A stretch of 64,000 bases of DNA from Candidatus Bathyarchaeota archaeon A05DMB-2. GTDB taxonomy: Archaea; Thermoproteota; Bathyarchaeia; Bathyarchaeales; Bathycorpusculaceae. The stretch covers positions 124,001 to 188,000 of the forward strand of contig JAAKEZ010000003.1 of assembly GCA_018475625.1 (NCBI GenBank). The letters run 5' to 3'. This document shows, in pieces, positions 37,085 to 46,502 of the stretch; position 1 is the first letter of the stretch; each line of letters starts with the position of its first letter. The notes under the pieces were generated by a model, which saw only the letters and a program-made list of their open reading frames with translations, ran no database searches and was not told the DNA's origin. The position numbers and the translations under genes were made by a program.

Positions 37085-37999
37085 TTAAGTCTGCCTTTTC
37101 ACAGAATATTTATCTCTGCGCGCATACCAATGTCCCATAAGAAAACCCATTCGGCGGAGTCCATAATGAAGAGGCATTAGAATGCAGCCTAAATCTTTAG
37201 TCAGGATTAGTGACTTAAAAGTCAATTTAAAACAGTCTAGCACTGCAAAACCAGCTCGTTTTTTCATGCTTGGAAAGAAAGATTTGTGTTTATCGGACAC
37301 ATAGGATGTACCATAACCCCACCAAACGGATTCCTTCCATAATCCTCGCCAAGTATCCCTCATATAATGATAAATGCAAGTGTCGGGGTTCAAAGTAATT
37401 TCCCATCCTGCAACTTTAATTCTTATGAACAAATCCACATCTTCGCCCGCTCCGTCTATACTCAAATCAAATCCACCAACTGTTCTTATGGCATCTACTC
37501 TGCAAATGGTTCCTTGCATCCCAATTTTGCCCATAGAGTACCCGGCCTTTTTCCAGTCAGAAGCAGGTATCGTCCACTGATATCCTTGAAGGCGCGAAAC
37601 AAGGCTCTTACCTAGTGGCACTATTCTAACGCCACAAACGCCCAACTTCGGATTTCGATGCAAATAGTCAACCTGTGTCTTTAGAAAGTTACAAGGAAGA
37701 ACATTGTCTCCATCAATCCAAGCAACGTAAAGCGCATCACAATTATCAACAATAAGTTGCCGAGCAAAGGACAAACCGCGACCATCATCAGACATAATCT
37801 TCGTTTTAAAATTGGATTCTTCAATTTCAGATCTTATTATATCGACAGTATTGTCCCTTGAATTTCCATCGACCACTATTAAAATAAGTCTATCCATAGG
37901 ATAATCCAATTTCGCAACGCTTCGAATGGTTTGGCGAATAGTCTTCTCGGAGTTTCGAACACAAAGACCGATTGCTACAGACGGGAAGTCTTTTTTCAA
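37085..37999 (-). CDS. GT2 glycosyltransferase
   Basis: This 304-residue enzyme has AIGLCVRNSEKTIRQTIRSV, VDGNSRDNT, WIDGDNVLP as the DXD region and GAGEDVDLFIRI as the acceptor-site motif. Layout and motif order follow the neighbour at 36122-37063 (VDGNS, GAGED and a C-terminal hydrophobic helix). The two genes are 21 bases apart and probably act in successive or alternative sugar additions. Confidence 0.9.
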   Translation of the reverse strand: MKKDFPSVAIGLCVRNSEKTIRQTIRSVAKLDYPMDRLILIVVDGNSRDNTVDIIRSEIEESNFKTKIMSDDGRGLSFARQLIVDNCDALYVAWIDGDNVLPCNFLKTQVDYLHRNPKLGVCGVRIVPLGKSLVSRLQGYQWTIPASDWKKAGYSMGKIGMQGTICRVDAIRTVGGFDLSIDGAGEDVDLFIRIKVAGWEITLNPDTCIYHYMRDTWRGLWKESVWWGYGTSYVSDKHKSFFPSMKKRAGFAVLDCFKLTFKSLILTKDLGCILMPLHYGLRRMGFLMGHWYARRDKYSVKRQT

Positions 38000-38006
38000 C
38001 CTTTCA

Positions 38007-39785
38007 CTACCTCTCTATAACCGCTACGTGGCGCCCACTGTTATACACCAAGTTTACTGAAACATTACTTGCCGCTACCGATAGATCGGGAGTCCATAAG
38101 TATACTAATCCTGAAACGCCATACCCACTCGTCAAGTTCTCTGCCATTAGTCTATTAGTCTTTGACGAACCTGCATAAGCATTAATTTGTTTCCCATAGT
38201 AGTTCAAAGCAATGTTAACATAACTAAAAGCTGTCAATATCTCATAAGTTGAAACAATAGTGGTTGGGCTCGCAAGAATATTATACAAATTTTGAACCTC
38301 CACGAAATCTGGCCCTTTCGCAGAATTTACAGTATTCACATTCGAATAAAGACTAGGAGAGAAAACAGGATCTGCTAAGCCTATACCACTAAATAAAACG
38401 ATTAAAACAAGGAAGCCCGCAATAATTCGAGAAGATCCGTTCAGAATTTTGATACCTGCGATGGCTGCTGCTGGAATTAGAAGAACAAAACTGGCTTGTC
38501 CTAAATATCGTTGTAATCCTACATTGCTTGAAAAAACAGATCCGAGAAAGCCAACAAGTTGTAACAATATGGCGGTCAAGCACATAGCAATAATTGCCAG
38601 AGTTTTTGTATCCTTTAAGGAATTCTTGTGGATAAAGTAGTATAATACAAGAGCGGCAGCTAGAGACAACGGTAAACTCCACGCATAAGCTCCTAAGGGT
38701 GAAACGGCCTGATCATACAAAGGGACGTATGTCGAGCCTCCAATTCCGGTTTGGGCACCACCGAGTAGCCTTATAATAAAAGCGTCCAAAGGACCTTGGA
38801 TGCGGTTCAAACCGCCGAAGTATATCCATCGTGATAAAGTTATTATCGTTAGAGTTATCGCAGAGGGCAATAGTAGAGCCTTTTTATACGAGCCAAATGA
38901 TTGAGCTCTCCGGATTTTGGGCAATATGTAACTTGCGACCAATAAGATTAGCAACAAAACAACCCCGATTGCCGCAGTCCCGTGAACGAGAATGGCGATG
39001 GCGAAACAAAGATTAGATAATACAATCAAAGAGAAAGTCGGCTTATGTATGAACGCTTCAAAAAACGCTAATACAAACAACAATAAGAAAAGGCTAGCTA
39101 TGCACTGTGGTTGAGGGTTAATGAATGCAGGAGGCGTAAAAGCAAAAATAAGTATACTCAAAGCGCCAACACGCCAACTTCCGCCAAGCCTTCGCGTTAT
39201 AGCGTAAAGTGTCGAGTCATAGGCTACTATAAAGAAAAAATACACAATCCATCCAAGCGAGGTACTTAAAGAATTTAAAGTTGTTACGACTGAAGCTGAA
39301 TAAAACATTCCCAAATCTAAAGGAAACGGATTGTAATACGGATCAATATAGGTCCAACTAGTATCCCAATGCCCTTCAGCCGCCAGCCTAACTATAGCAG
39401 AAGATCTCTCGTCAACCGTTATACCGCTAGCAGGTGGCAATAGAAGTGAGAGCAAGACTAAATGAAATATTATTACTGCAAAAACAATGAGTGTTTTCTG
39501 AGATTTATTTGAAAATAATACAGCTAATAATAAAAGGGCAGTAACAGCAGGATAAAGGATGAAGAAGAACAATGAACTCGAGATAGCCAAAAACTGCAAA
39601 ATCACCAGAATGCCCATCAGACTAAAGGCGCTTAGCGCTATTACTAGGAAAATTCGAGGCTTAAATTCCCTACCAGATAGATTATCTGATTTTCTTCTTC
39701 TAGCAAGTTCCAAAAGTATAAAACACAGCGGCAGCAAGATTGCAGAGAAAATAATAAGAGCAGTGCTGAAATTCATAATCGTCAT
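38007..39785 (-). CDS. Polytopic membrane protein, GT-C-like
   Basis: The 592-residue protein has about 12-13 hydrophobic helices and a soluble tail of about 110 residues. A first extracytoplasmic loop holds GITVDERSSAIVRLAAEGHWD (about 119-139), and acidic residues in this place are typical of GT-C glycosyltransferases using dolichyl-phosphate sugars. I did not find the WWDYG motif of AglB/STT3, so it is not the oligosaccharyltransferase. It may be a mannosyltransferase or a glycan polymerase. Its position between GT genes fits either. Confidence 0.7.
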   Translation of the reverse strand: MTIMNFSTALIIFSAILLPLCFILLELARRRKSDNLSGREFKPRIFLVIALSAFSLMGILVILQFLAISSSLFFFILYPAVTALLLLAVLFSNKSQKTLIVFAVIIFHLVLLSLLLPPASGITVDERSSAIVRLAAEGHWDTSWTYIDPYYNPFPLDLGMFYSASVVTTLNSLSTSLGWIVYFFFIVAYDSTLYAITRRLGGSWRVGALSILIFAFTPPAFINPQPQCIASLFLLLFVLAFFEAFIHKPTFSLIVLSNLCFAIAILVHGTAAIGVVLLLILLVASYILPKIRRAQSFGSYKKALLLPSAITLTIITLSRWIYFGGLNRIQGPLDAFIIRLLGGAQTGIGGSTYVPLYDQAVSPLGAYAWSLPLSLAAALVLYYFIHKNSLKDTKTLAIIAMCLTAILLQLVGFLGSVFSSNVGLQRYLGQASFVLLIPAAAIAGIKILNGSSRIIAGFLVLIVLFSGIGLADPVFSPSLYSNVNTVNSAKGPDFVEVQNLYNILASPTTIVSTYEILTAFSYVNIALNYYGKQINAYAGSSKTNRLMAENLTSGYGVSGLVYLWTPDLSVAASNVSVNLVYNSGRHVAVIER

Positions 39786-39794
39786 TCCGAAATT

Positions 39795-40880
39795 TCAAAG
39801 TATAGAATTGTAAGCAGACTCAATTGTGTCTACCACTTCATCCCAAGTTTTTATACTTCTTTCATCAAACTCGACTTGAGTTTTTGTGTTTAGTTTTTCC
39901 AAAATGGCTTCTGCCACATGATGCGGATCAAATTCAGTAACATTTGCCAACTCGGGACGAAATGCCGCAGCTTCCTTAGTTGCAATAACAGGAACGCCCA
40001 TGGCATAAGCTTCAGCCAAAAAAATGTTGAAGTTTTCCGCCGAACTCAAGCTGATGGCACCTCGTGCATTTGAAACTAATTTTAAATAATCGTCTCTAGG
40101 AAGTGGGGGGATATGTGAAACACAAGTTCCAACATTTCTGCAAAGAGCATCAATTTCTTTAGCTTGGGACCCAGATCCAGCTATAATAAGACGAATTTTG
40201 TATCCACCATTTGTTAAAATGGAAACTGCTTGGATTGCTAAGTCGACTCCTTTGTATTTTTCAAGCCGTCCACAAAAAACTAAGTAATCGCTGTTTTGTC
40301 CTTTCCAAATGTAGTTCAGCACATCTTCTTCTATGCCTAACGGAATAAGTACCAGTTTGTTTTTGGCTACTGGAAAACGTTTTGATACTGTAGCTGCCTC
40401 AATAGGAGAGGTGACATGAACTAAATCTGCTTGCTTCAACAATGTAGTGATTCGGCGCTTCCAATAGAGCTTCCATATGAGTGAACGCATAAGTGTGTAA
40501 GCCGTTGTTGAATGATGAGGAGTTATTACTAGTTTCCAAGTTGCTCCATCTGATTTAACCTCTATCGGCAAAAAACTGAAAACGGCATGTATACTGTGGG
40601 CATGGACGATATCAAAGGAATTGTCAAAAATGCGCTTCGCAGATTCTTTTTCTTTTGGGATATGATAAGAGTTGGAAATTACATAAGTTGGGACTCTGAA
40701 AACATCAACACCATTGATCTTTTCTGAAGAAAACTTTTTTTCATGAGGGGCACCGGCAACAACTGTTACTTCATGACCCTTCAAAACCAAGCGTTCAGCC
40801 AGATTCTTGACTACGTATTCCACGCCGCCAACATATGGGAAATACCTAGGAGTTACGTAAGCGATTTTGAGTTTTTTCAA
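39795..40880 (-). CDS. Glycosyltransferase family 4
   Basis: The 361-residue GT-B enzyme has YFPYVGGVEYVVKNLAERL at the acceptor side and LVFCGRLEKYKGVDLAI at the donor domain. AENFNIFLAEAYAMGVPVIA (about 291-310) is the donor-binding motif. Its ATG is 29 bases from the upstream gene's stop. It is a standard member of the family; the sugar is unknown. Confidence 0.92.
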   Translation of the reverse strand: MKKLKIAYVTPRYFPYVGGVEYVVKNLAERLVLKGHEVTVVAGAPHEKKFSSEKINGVDVFRVPTYVISNSYHIPKEKESAKRIFDNSFDIVHAHSIHAVFSFLPIEVKSDGATWKLVITPHHSTTAYTLMRSLIWKLYWKRRITTLLKQADLVHVTSPIEAATVSKRFPVAKNKLVLIPLGIEEDVLNYIWKGQNSDYLVFCGRLEKYKGVDLAIQAVSILTNGGYKIRLIIAGSGSQAKEIDALCRNVGTCVSHIPPLPRDDYLKLVSNARGAISLSSAENFNIFLAEAYAMGVPVIATKEAAAFRPELANVTEFDPHHVAEAILEKLNTKTQVEFDERSIKTWDEVVDTIESAYNSIL

Positions 40881-40909
40881 ACCTGCTCCTATCCAATCGA
40901 TTCTCAGTC

Positions 40910-42100
40910 TTACTCAAGCAGAGTACGTAGTGCTAATCCTATCTGTTTTGCAGAGTTGTCCCAAGTCCTATCCATTGTCCTATTATGACCTACAAGAGTC
41001 TTACTATACACACTTTGATCCCCCTCTCCAACAAGCCGAAGGTTTTTTGCATACTCATCAGGAGTTACCGCAGTTAAGAGACAATCAGAATTTGTGACTA
41101 CTTCTGGGATTGGAGTGGATATGACTGGTTTCATTTGCGACAAATACTCCCACATCTTGTTAGGAGCTGCAAAGTATGCTGTCTTATTGGACAAGTCAAA
41201 TGGGATTGTACCAACGTCAATTGCACTGATAAACTCTGGCACTTTTTCATAAGGAACAAAGCGCAACCAGGTAGTGCAGCCTTCAAGTCCCGCTTGCTGT
41301 AACCACTTTCTCACCTTTTGAGAATATCCAGTCAGCAATCTTTCACCTACAATTAGGAGTTTGGCACGCAAACCACTATTCTTCACCAAAACCAATCCAT
41401 CAATAAGAGTTCGCATGTCAAGCCAAAACTCAACGCTCCCAATATAGCCTACAACCAAATCGTCTTGGGTATAACCCAATTCTTTCCTCAGATTGGCTCC
41501 ATCATGAAGTTTCAAAAATTCTTTTGAGATGCCATTTGGGATTTGTAAAACTTCATCGGCGCCTTTCTTACTGGCGTAATTAGCCAATGCAATAGATGCA
41601 GCTGTAACAAGATTAGATCGTTTAAGCATATAGGATAATATACTATCGAATGTCCATGTCAGAAAACGACCAAAACTGCCATTTACATTAGCCATGTAGC
41701 CAGCGGCGCTTGTGGGATAGTAATCAGGCAGATCAAACACTGTTGGAACATGTAGGCTTGATAGTTCCTCCATCAGATTAAATGCTAAGGGAGCAGCCAG
41801 GTTAGATAAAACGACGACATCAATGTTTTCCTGCGTTACAATTTTGCGTATCTGAGAAGCATGGCTGAAGGCACTCATTAAATAGTAACTAGCTACACGG
41901 TCGCCACTCTTTCCAGTCAATTCATGCATAACGAGATTACTTTTGAGCATAGGTTTCTCAAATAACTTGAACCGTGCTACATGAACTTCGAAGTTAGTTC
42001 CATCATGAAGTCGTTCAAACAGTTGGTTATGCCTCTGGGGAAAAGGATGACCAAGATAGTCGCTACTTGGAACAAGCAGAACCTTTATCAGAAAAATCAT
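40910..42100 (-). CDS. Glycosyltransferase family 4-like
   Basis: This 396-residue enzyme starts with VLLVPSSDYLGHPFPQRHNQLF, the PQR type seen in capsule GT4s. VVGYIGSVEFWLDMRTLIDG opens the donor domain. AAPNKMWEYLSQMKPVIST (about 325-343) replaces the usual EX7E loop in the same way as the gene at 26056. It is the first gene of a subgroup beginning after a 120-base gap. Confidence 0.88.
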   Translation of the reverse strand: MIFLIKVLLVPSSDYLGHPFPQRHNQLFERLHDGTNFEVHVARFKLFEKPMLKSNLVMHELTGKSGDRVASYYLMSAFSHASQIRKIVTQENIDVVVLSNLAAPLAFNLMEELSSLHVPTVFDLPDYYPTSAAGYMANVNGSFGRFLTWTFDSILSYMLKRSNLVTAASIALANYASKKGADEVLQIPNGISKEFLKLHDGANLRKELGYTQDDLVVGYIGSVEFWLDMRTLIDGLVLVKNSGLRAKLLIVGERLLTGYSQKVRKWLQQAGLEGCTTWLRFVPYEKVPEFISAIDVGTIPFDLSNKTAYFAAPNKMWEYLSQMKPVISTPIPEVVTNSDCLLTAVTPDEYAKNLRLVGEGDQSVYSKTLVGHNRTMDRTWDNSAKQIGLALRTLLE

Positions 42101-42220
42101 CCTCTTTCAGAGAAAAATTATTCATTCAATATGAGGCAGTTGTAACATTCGAGGTAATGACTGTTCAACTATAGCATCGCAAAAAGACTTCTCTTAATTC
42201 TTTATACTTAGCTCTCTACT

Positions 42221-42895
42221 TTATTTGAAAGACTCGGCTAATATTCGTTTAAAAATGGTGAGCCCATGTTTTACTCTGAGTTTTTTCTGTCCGAGTCTCG
42301 TTCTGTAATGGATAGGGATTTCAACTATTTCGTAGCCATTCCTTTTGACCTGATGATTTAATTCGACCTCAACATCAAAGCCTTTGGATTTCGGCGTCCA
42401 GTTTCTTATTGATTCCCAGCGTACTACTCGCAACCCAGACAGCGGGTCTCGAAGTTCGATTCCATTCAAAAGATTATGCGTAAAGGCGATCAGCCTGTTT
42501 CCGAAGTAAAGTATGTTGTGCATCTCACCCAAGTGAAGATGGCCGTTAAATCGATTTCCGCTGACCATGCCGACTTCTGGGTTTTCTTCCAGGATTTCAG
42601 TCATCTGAGGCAGGTATTCTGCTGGATAAGTGTAATCTGCGTCGATCAAAACCAGATAGTCAATATCGCCGTCAAGGTACCTGAAGGCTTGGGCTATTGC
42701 GTTGCCTTTCCCAGTTCCTTCTTGAAGCAGAATTTCGGCCCCGAATTCCTTAGCAATCTGTATTGTTCTATCAGTACTCCTACCGTCAACTATCAGGAAG
42801 GCCGGGTTTCTCAGCACTTGTCTAAGCTCCGCTAACGTGCATCCGATACCTTCCTCTTCGTTTAGCGCAGCAATCAGAACTAGCGTCCTTGGCAA
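42221..42895 (-). CDS. GT2 glycosyltransferase, dolichyl-phosphate mannose synthase-like
   Basis: The 224-residue protein has AALNEEEGI, VDGRSTDRT and DADYTYPAEYLP. It matches the gene at 3144-3845 across its full length, including GNRF, LRDP(L/T)(S/T)GLRV and the GFD(I/V)EVELN segment. It should make a dolichyl-phosphate sugar for the glycan pathway. The start is TTG at 42895 with AAAGGAG upstream; an in-frame TGA six bases before it excludes any earlier start. Confidence 0.88.
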   Translation of the reverse strand: MPRTLVLIAALNEEEGIGCTLAELRQVLRNPAFLIVDGRSTDRTIQIAKEFGAEILLQEGTGKGNAIAQAFRYLDGDIDYLVLIDADYTYPAEYLPQMTEILEENPEVGMVSGNRFNGHLHLGEMHNILYFGNRLIAFTHNLLNGIELRDPLSGLRVVRWESIRNWTPKSKGFDVEVELNHQVKRNGYEIVEIPIHYRTRLGQKKLRVKHGLTIFKRILAESFK

Positions 42896-43026
42896 ACCTC
42901 AAGCCTTCTCCTTTGACTAAGTATCGATTACTTTTATGATTTAAATACTGTCCTTTCTGAAAACATATGTCTTATCGCACAATTTAAACCGTATAGGAAA
43001 AATGATATAGAACAATTAGACCTATG

Positions 43027-43626
43027 TTACACTGGAGAAGTCATGTTCAACCATATCGCAGAGTAACGATTATGATACTGAAAACTTTGTGTTGAAGGGT
43101 TGAATATCCATAGTTCAAAGAGCAGCTGATAGTAATAACCGGCGTTTTTCGAGTCCCATTGAGCTTGCTTATTGACGTTGAAAGTTAAGTCATTAATTTT
43201 CAGGTTCTGTATCACACATCGATTTCCTAAGGTTGAGATGTTCGAAAACGAGAGCGTTAGCTGCTTTTCCCAGACTCCTCCGTCAGGGATTACGATGCGG
43301 TACTCGTTTAATGTGGGTAATGAACTTGCTTTTCCAAGGTCTGTGTCCGGGTAAGAGTCTGTTTGATTTCTAAACTTTACCTTGAGTGTGTAGTAGCTCG
43401 TTCCGGCCATATGGTTGGCGACCCCCAAGTAAATTGTGTATTGTTCGCCAGCAGTAACGTTGAATGGGTAGTCACTTGTTGTATGGCTTGATCCTAAAAC
43501 CCATATTTCAGAAAACGCTTCTCCAGACCAAGGCATAAACAATACTAAAGTTGGAGTGGATAGCAACAAACTTCCAACTAAAGCCACCGCTATAAACAGT
43601 GCCTTGTAACTTGTAAAAGTCAACAC
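43027..43626 (-). CDS. DUF1616-like extracytoplasmic domain protein
   Basis: The 199-residue product has one N-terminal hydrophobic helix (about 8-30) and a beta-rich outer domain. FSEIWVLGSSHTTSDYPFNV, YTIYLGVANHMAGTSYYTLK and WIFNPSTQSFQYHNRYS match the C-terminal region of DUF1616 proteins. The N-terminal HTH-like and multi-helix half is absent here but occurs alone at 9411-10028, as if the family were split into two genes. GTG 43626 directly follows the stop of the preceding gene, so the two are coupled. Confidence 0.7.
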   Translation of the reverse strand: MLTFTSYKALFIAVALVGSLLLSTPTLVLFMPWSGEAFSEIWVLGSSHTTSDYPFNVTAGEQYTIYLGVANHMAGTSYYTLKVKFRNQTDSYPDTDLGKASSLPTLNEYRIVIPDGGVWEKQLTLSFSNISTLGNRCVIQNLKINDLTFNVNKQAQWDSKNAGYYYQLLFELWIFNPSTQSFQYHNRYSAIWLNMTSPV

Positions 43627-44109
43627 TCAGGTAACCTCAACTTTCATTTTCAACAGTTTCTTATTGTAACGGCGACTGAACCACAACCAAATCAAAGTTA
43701 AGGCGATTAGAAACAAGATGATCCCAACAGCTGAAAAGACAATAGTGTTCAGGAAGGTTCTCTGAGTCTTGACAGAAAACGATGCGAAAAGTGATGTGGC
43801 AGCATAGAAAACCTTGTTTGCAACGGTAATACTTTCATCAGCTTTGCTCAGAGCACCATCTAAATTCCCGATTCTATACGCCGTTTCAGCCTCATTCAAA
43901 AGTTCTCCAGCGTTACGCAGTTCACTTACCAAACCTGTGGTATTTGCTCCTAGTTGTTCAGCTTTTGTTACAGTCTCAAAGGCATTTCTTAGAGTATTTT
44001 CAGCCTCGGAGATTCTTGACGAAACTTCGCTATCGCTTGCTGCCCTACAAGAAAATACCAAAGCACCAAATAGAAGGAACCATAACAATAAAACGAATAA
44101 CGCCTTCAA
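43627..44109 (-). CDS. Exported coiled-coil protein with C-terminal membrane anchor
   Basis: The 160-residue protein has a signal peptide (about 1-23), an alpha-helical, coiled-coil-like outer segment (about 25-95) and a C-terminal membrane helix (about 120-145) followed by a basic tail (RRYNKKLLKMK). The helical part resembles TPR-like or spectrin-like bundles, but I do not recognise the family. TTG at 44109 has GGAG nine bases upstream. It is directly followed by the DUF1616-like gene, so the two probably act together on the outer face of the membrane. Confidence 0.65.
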   Translation of the reverse strand: MKALFVLLLWFLLFGALVFSCRAASDSEVSSRISEAENTLRNAFETVTKAEQLGANTTGLVSELRNAGELLNEAETAYRIGNLDGALSKADESITVANKVFYAATSLFASFSVKTQRTFLNTIVFSAVGIILFLIALTLIWLWFSRRYNKKLLKMKVEVT

Positions 44110-44300
44110 TTCTTAAGTCTCCAGTTTTTGCTATCAAAATATCTCGCAAAGCAACAAAGCTTGTCACCAGCTTAGATGTTGACTTTGCTTGTTGGATTCT
44201 CCGTTTCAAAAGCTCTTCCATACAGCAGGTAATTTTTGCGAGTGACCAAGCATGCATGGCTCAAAGTTAACAGCCGGCAATGATACAATGCTTTTCTTGC

Positions 44301-44636
44301 TCAAACCCTTGTTGCACAGCAGTCTTTACCAGAACACATCTCTTCAAGGGCCCTCTTGGTGTTTCGTACATCGCTGAGGCGTTTCTCTATTTGTTTGCTG
44401 GTTTTGGAGTACTCCTTGTAATAGTTTAAAAATTCGCGACCTTTCGGCGTAAGCACATAATGCTGCTTTTCACTTTCAAAGCTAATCAGGGACGCATTAA
44501 TTATTTCAGCCATGTATCTCTGCAGAACCTTGTAGCTTAGATTAGCTTGGTACATTATCTGTGTCTTTTTTGCATTCCGGCTTGCCACGAGCAGCATGTC
44601 AGCTATTATGTCTAGTCTGTCTCTATAGTTTGCCAA
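44301..44636 (-). CDS. Winged-helix transcriptional regulator (HTH_45-like)
   Basis: I prefer TTG at 44636 (MANYRDRLDIIADMLLVA) because GAGG lies eight bases upstream; an earlier TTG at 44684 adds an unlikely hydrophobic lead. The 111-residue product has a single winged helix (about 5-75): RNAKKTQIMYQANLSYKVLQ is the recognition region and YVLTPKGREFL the wing. A coiled tail and a CSGKDCC motif follow, so it could bind a metal or sense redox. It likely regulates nearby genes, perhaps the outer-face pair downstream. Confidence 0.78.
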   Translation of the reverse strand: MANYRDRLDIIADMLLVASRNAKKTQIMYQANLSYKVLQRYMAEIINASLISFESEKQHYVLTPKGREFLNYYKEYSKTSKQIEKRLSDVRNTKRALEEMCSGKDCCATRV

Positions 44637-44708
44637 ACTTTTTGCCTCATAAATTTTTATAATTAAAAAAACTTGATAATACAAAGCGTGGTTGTGTACT
44701 TCTTAAGT

Positions 44709-45092
44709 TTATACGTGAAGCCAGCCCCTACCGCCTTTCTTAGGCTGCTGCTTCTCCTTCTTCTCGGAGAGATAGAGTTCAGCCCTCTTTTTCTTCCGCG
44801 GCTGCTGATTCACGATGCTTGTTCTGATGAATTTCGTCCATCCACCAACTTCAGGGTTTGGAGGGATATATCTGTCAGCATTTACGACCTGATATTTTTC
44901 CAGTATTTCTCTAAAGCTGAGAGCTTTGAAGTCTCTGGTTGCATGAATTATCGTACCCTTGTCCACGAACAGCGAATAATAATCATTAGTTGCCACGCCC
45001 TCTGCTCTCAGTTTATCATCTAATCTTTCCTGCCACAATCTTGTCCATTGGATTCTTAGTTCTTCAACTAATTCTTTTTGAGTTAGACTCAT
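44709..45092 (-). CDS. Small conserved-looking protein with basic tail, unknown
   Basis: I start at ATG 45092 (MSLTQKELVEELRIQWTRLW), which has GGGAGGG about eleven bases upstream, rather than at ATG 45140. The product has about 127 residues. An N-terminal helix and an alpha/beta core (NDYYSLFVDKGTIIHATRDF) lead into a Lys/Arg-rich tail. I do not recognise it. The basic tail would suit nucleic-acid binding, and the position beside the winged-helix gene is compatible, but this is inference. Confidence 0.55.
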   Translation of the reverse strand: MSLTQKELVEELRIQWTRLWQERLDDKLRAEGVATNDYYSLFVDKGTIIHATRDFKALSFREILEKYQVVNADRYIPPNPEVGGWTKFIRTSIVNQQPRKKKRAELYLSEKKEKQQPKKGGRGWLHV

Positions 45093-45386
45093 ATTTATCC
45101 AATCCCTCCCTGAAAGGAGCGGATAAGAACAGCCAGTCACTGTAAGGTTTCAACTACGATTCTGATTCTCCTTTCCTCCCATCTCTCTAATAGCGAACTA
45201 TTTAAACAGTAGCGAATGAAACATCTATACAATTTATCTAGAATAAAGATAAGTTTTTCTATAGTGACAATTTCAGTCATCTATAAGCGATAAAAATTCA
45301 TAGAGAAAAACCACCGTCTTGGCCTTTTATGCTTACTCTGAAATCAACAGTAATTAGAGCAAACAAATTCATTATGTAACGTAAAG
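45093..45386. other. Intergenic gap, no gene seen
   Basis: AT-rich spacer between the unknown small gene and the methyltransferase. It probably carries the promoter of the gene at 45092. No RNA gene or repeat is visible. Confidence 0.4.
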
Positions 45387-46325
45387 TCACTTCTTCCTTC
45401 GAATCCAAAAACTAGAGGATACTGATTCTTTGCGATTGTATGAACTGAAAGACGCCGCAAGCTCGTCTGGATGATTCAGGTCCATGTACGCCCCAGCCCA
45501 TAATACTTCAAAACAATCATTAAAGGCTAAAAAAGCCTGAAGCAAATATTGCTCATTCCAAAATCTAAATTCCTTAAAAACCAATTGTTTGGGATATTCA
45601 CAAGGCATGAATATGTCGTGGCTATGAATCACCACACCTCGGTTAAGCCTCGGCAATATCTCCAAGTATACGTACCGGACATCGCTGCCTATGCTTAGAA
45701 CATGCGTCGAATCAATGAAGAGAATATCGTTCTCTTCCAATCTGCCGAAATAAGATGGAGGAACATCTTGGACTCTTTTAGTTATTAACTCTGAAAAACC
45801 AGGAAAACCAGTGGAGATAAACTCATCAGGATATGGATCAATGGCCACGAGTTCACAGTTGTAACTCGCATCCTCTTCTTTATTTGTTAGCAACGCCAGC
45901 GAAGACAAATAAGTTGAGCACCCAGATCCAATTTCGATTATTCTTCTAGGCTTAAGATGACGAATCATGCAGTACAGAACATCAGCATCTACACCACCGA
46001 ACAACGCAGTGTTTATAACACGGGATGAGGGGTTGGATACGTGCTTTTCATGGAAACGCTCGTATTCATCCTTAAATTTTGAAGAAAAAAGAGAAAGAAG
46101 AGCAAGTTGACCCTTTTCATTAATATCTATGCCAACAAGCTCAGACGGTTTTTTCCAAAGTTCGTCTGTCAACGTTCTAGTATCGGGGATAGCTTGGTAG
46201 TAATCTACTGGAGTTACGTGATAACCCATTCGTTCCAGAACATAAAAAAAACGCGAAATTATTCCCATTCTGTTATCACAAGGGTTATCTTTGAAGAAAA
46301 CACCATTTATTAATTTTATGTGCAC
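45387..46325 (-). CDS. Class I SAM-dependent methyltransferase (Methyltransf_24-like)
   Basis: The 312-residue protein has motif I IIEIGSGCSTYLSSLAL (about 130-146), an acidic strand end ELVAIDPYPDEF (about 158-169) and DILFIDSTHVLSIGSDV (about 199-215), all typical of class I methyltransferases. VVIHSHDIFMPCEYP is conserved in the Methyltransf_24 group. The GTG start lies in the intergenic region shared with the divergent CBS gene. The substrate may be a sugar or other small molecule; the context of glycan genes makes the former more likely. Confidence 0.82.
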   Translation of the reverse strand: MHIKLINGVFFKDNPCDNRMGIISRFFYVLERMGYHVTPVDYYQAIPDTRTLTDELWKKPSELVGIDINEKGQLALLSLFSSKFKDEYERFHEKHVSNPSSRVINTALFGGVDADVLYCMIRHLKPRRIIEIGSGCSTYLSSLALLTNKEEDASYNCELVAIDPYPDEFISTGFPGFSELITKRVQDVPPSYFGRLEENDILFIDSTHVLSIGSDVRYVYLEILPRLNRGVVIHSHDIFMPCEYPKQLVFKEFRFWNEQYLLQAFLAFNDCFEVLWAGAYMDLNHPDELAASFSSYNRKESVSSSFWIRRKK

Positions 46326-46455
46326 AATTCTTATGCTCTTTTATCTTCTAAAAACAGGTTTGCGATTTTTTGAATGCTACTGAAAAGCTGCCACACGGTC
46401 TATTTGAAGGTATTAGGTAATTGCTTGCCGTTTCTCAAGTTAAAAAAATTTGCAA

Positions 46456-46464
46456 TATTTAAAT
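46456..46464 (+). promoter_or_regulatory. Possible TATA box for CBS-domain gene
   Basis: TATTTAAAT lies 39 bases before the ATG at 46503, with GAGG nine bases before the start codon. Confidence 0.45.
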
Positions 46465-46502
46465 TCTACCTTACGCAAATAACCCAGAAGAGGAAACGAA
46501 TT

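Noticed and set aside
38007-39785. Candidate AglB/STT3 oligosaccharyltransferase
   Set aside because: It is polytopic and in the right context, but no WWDYG motif was found, so it was called GT-C-like only.
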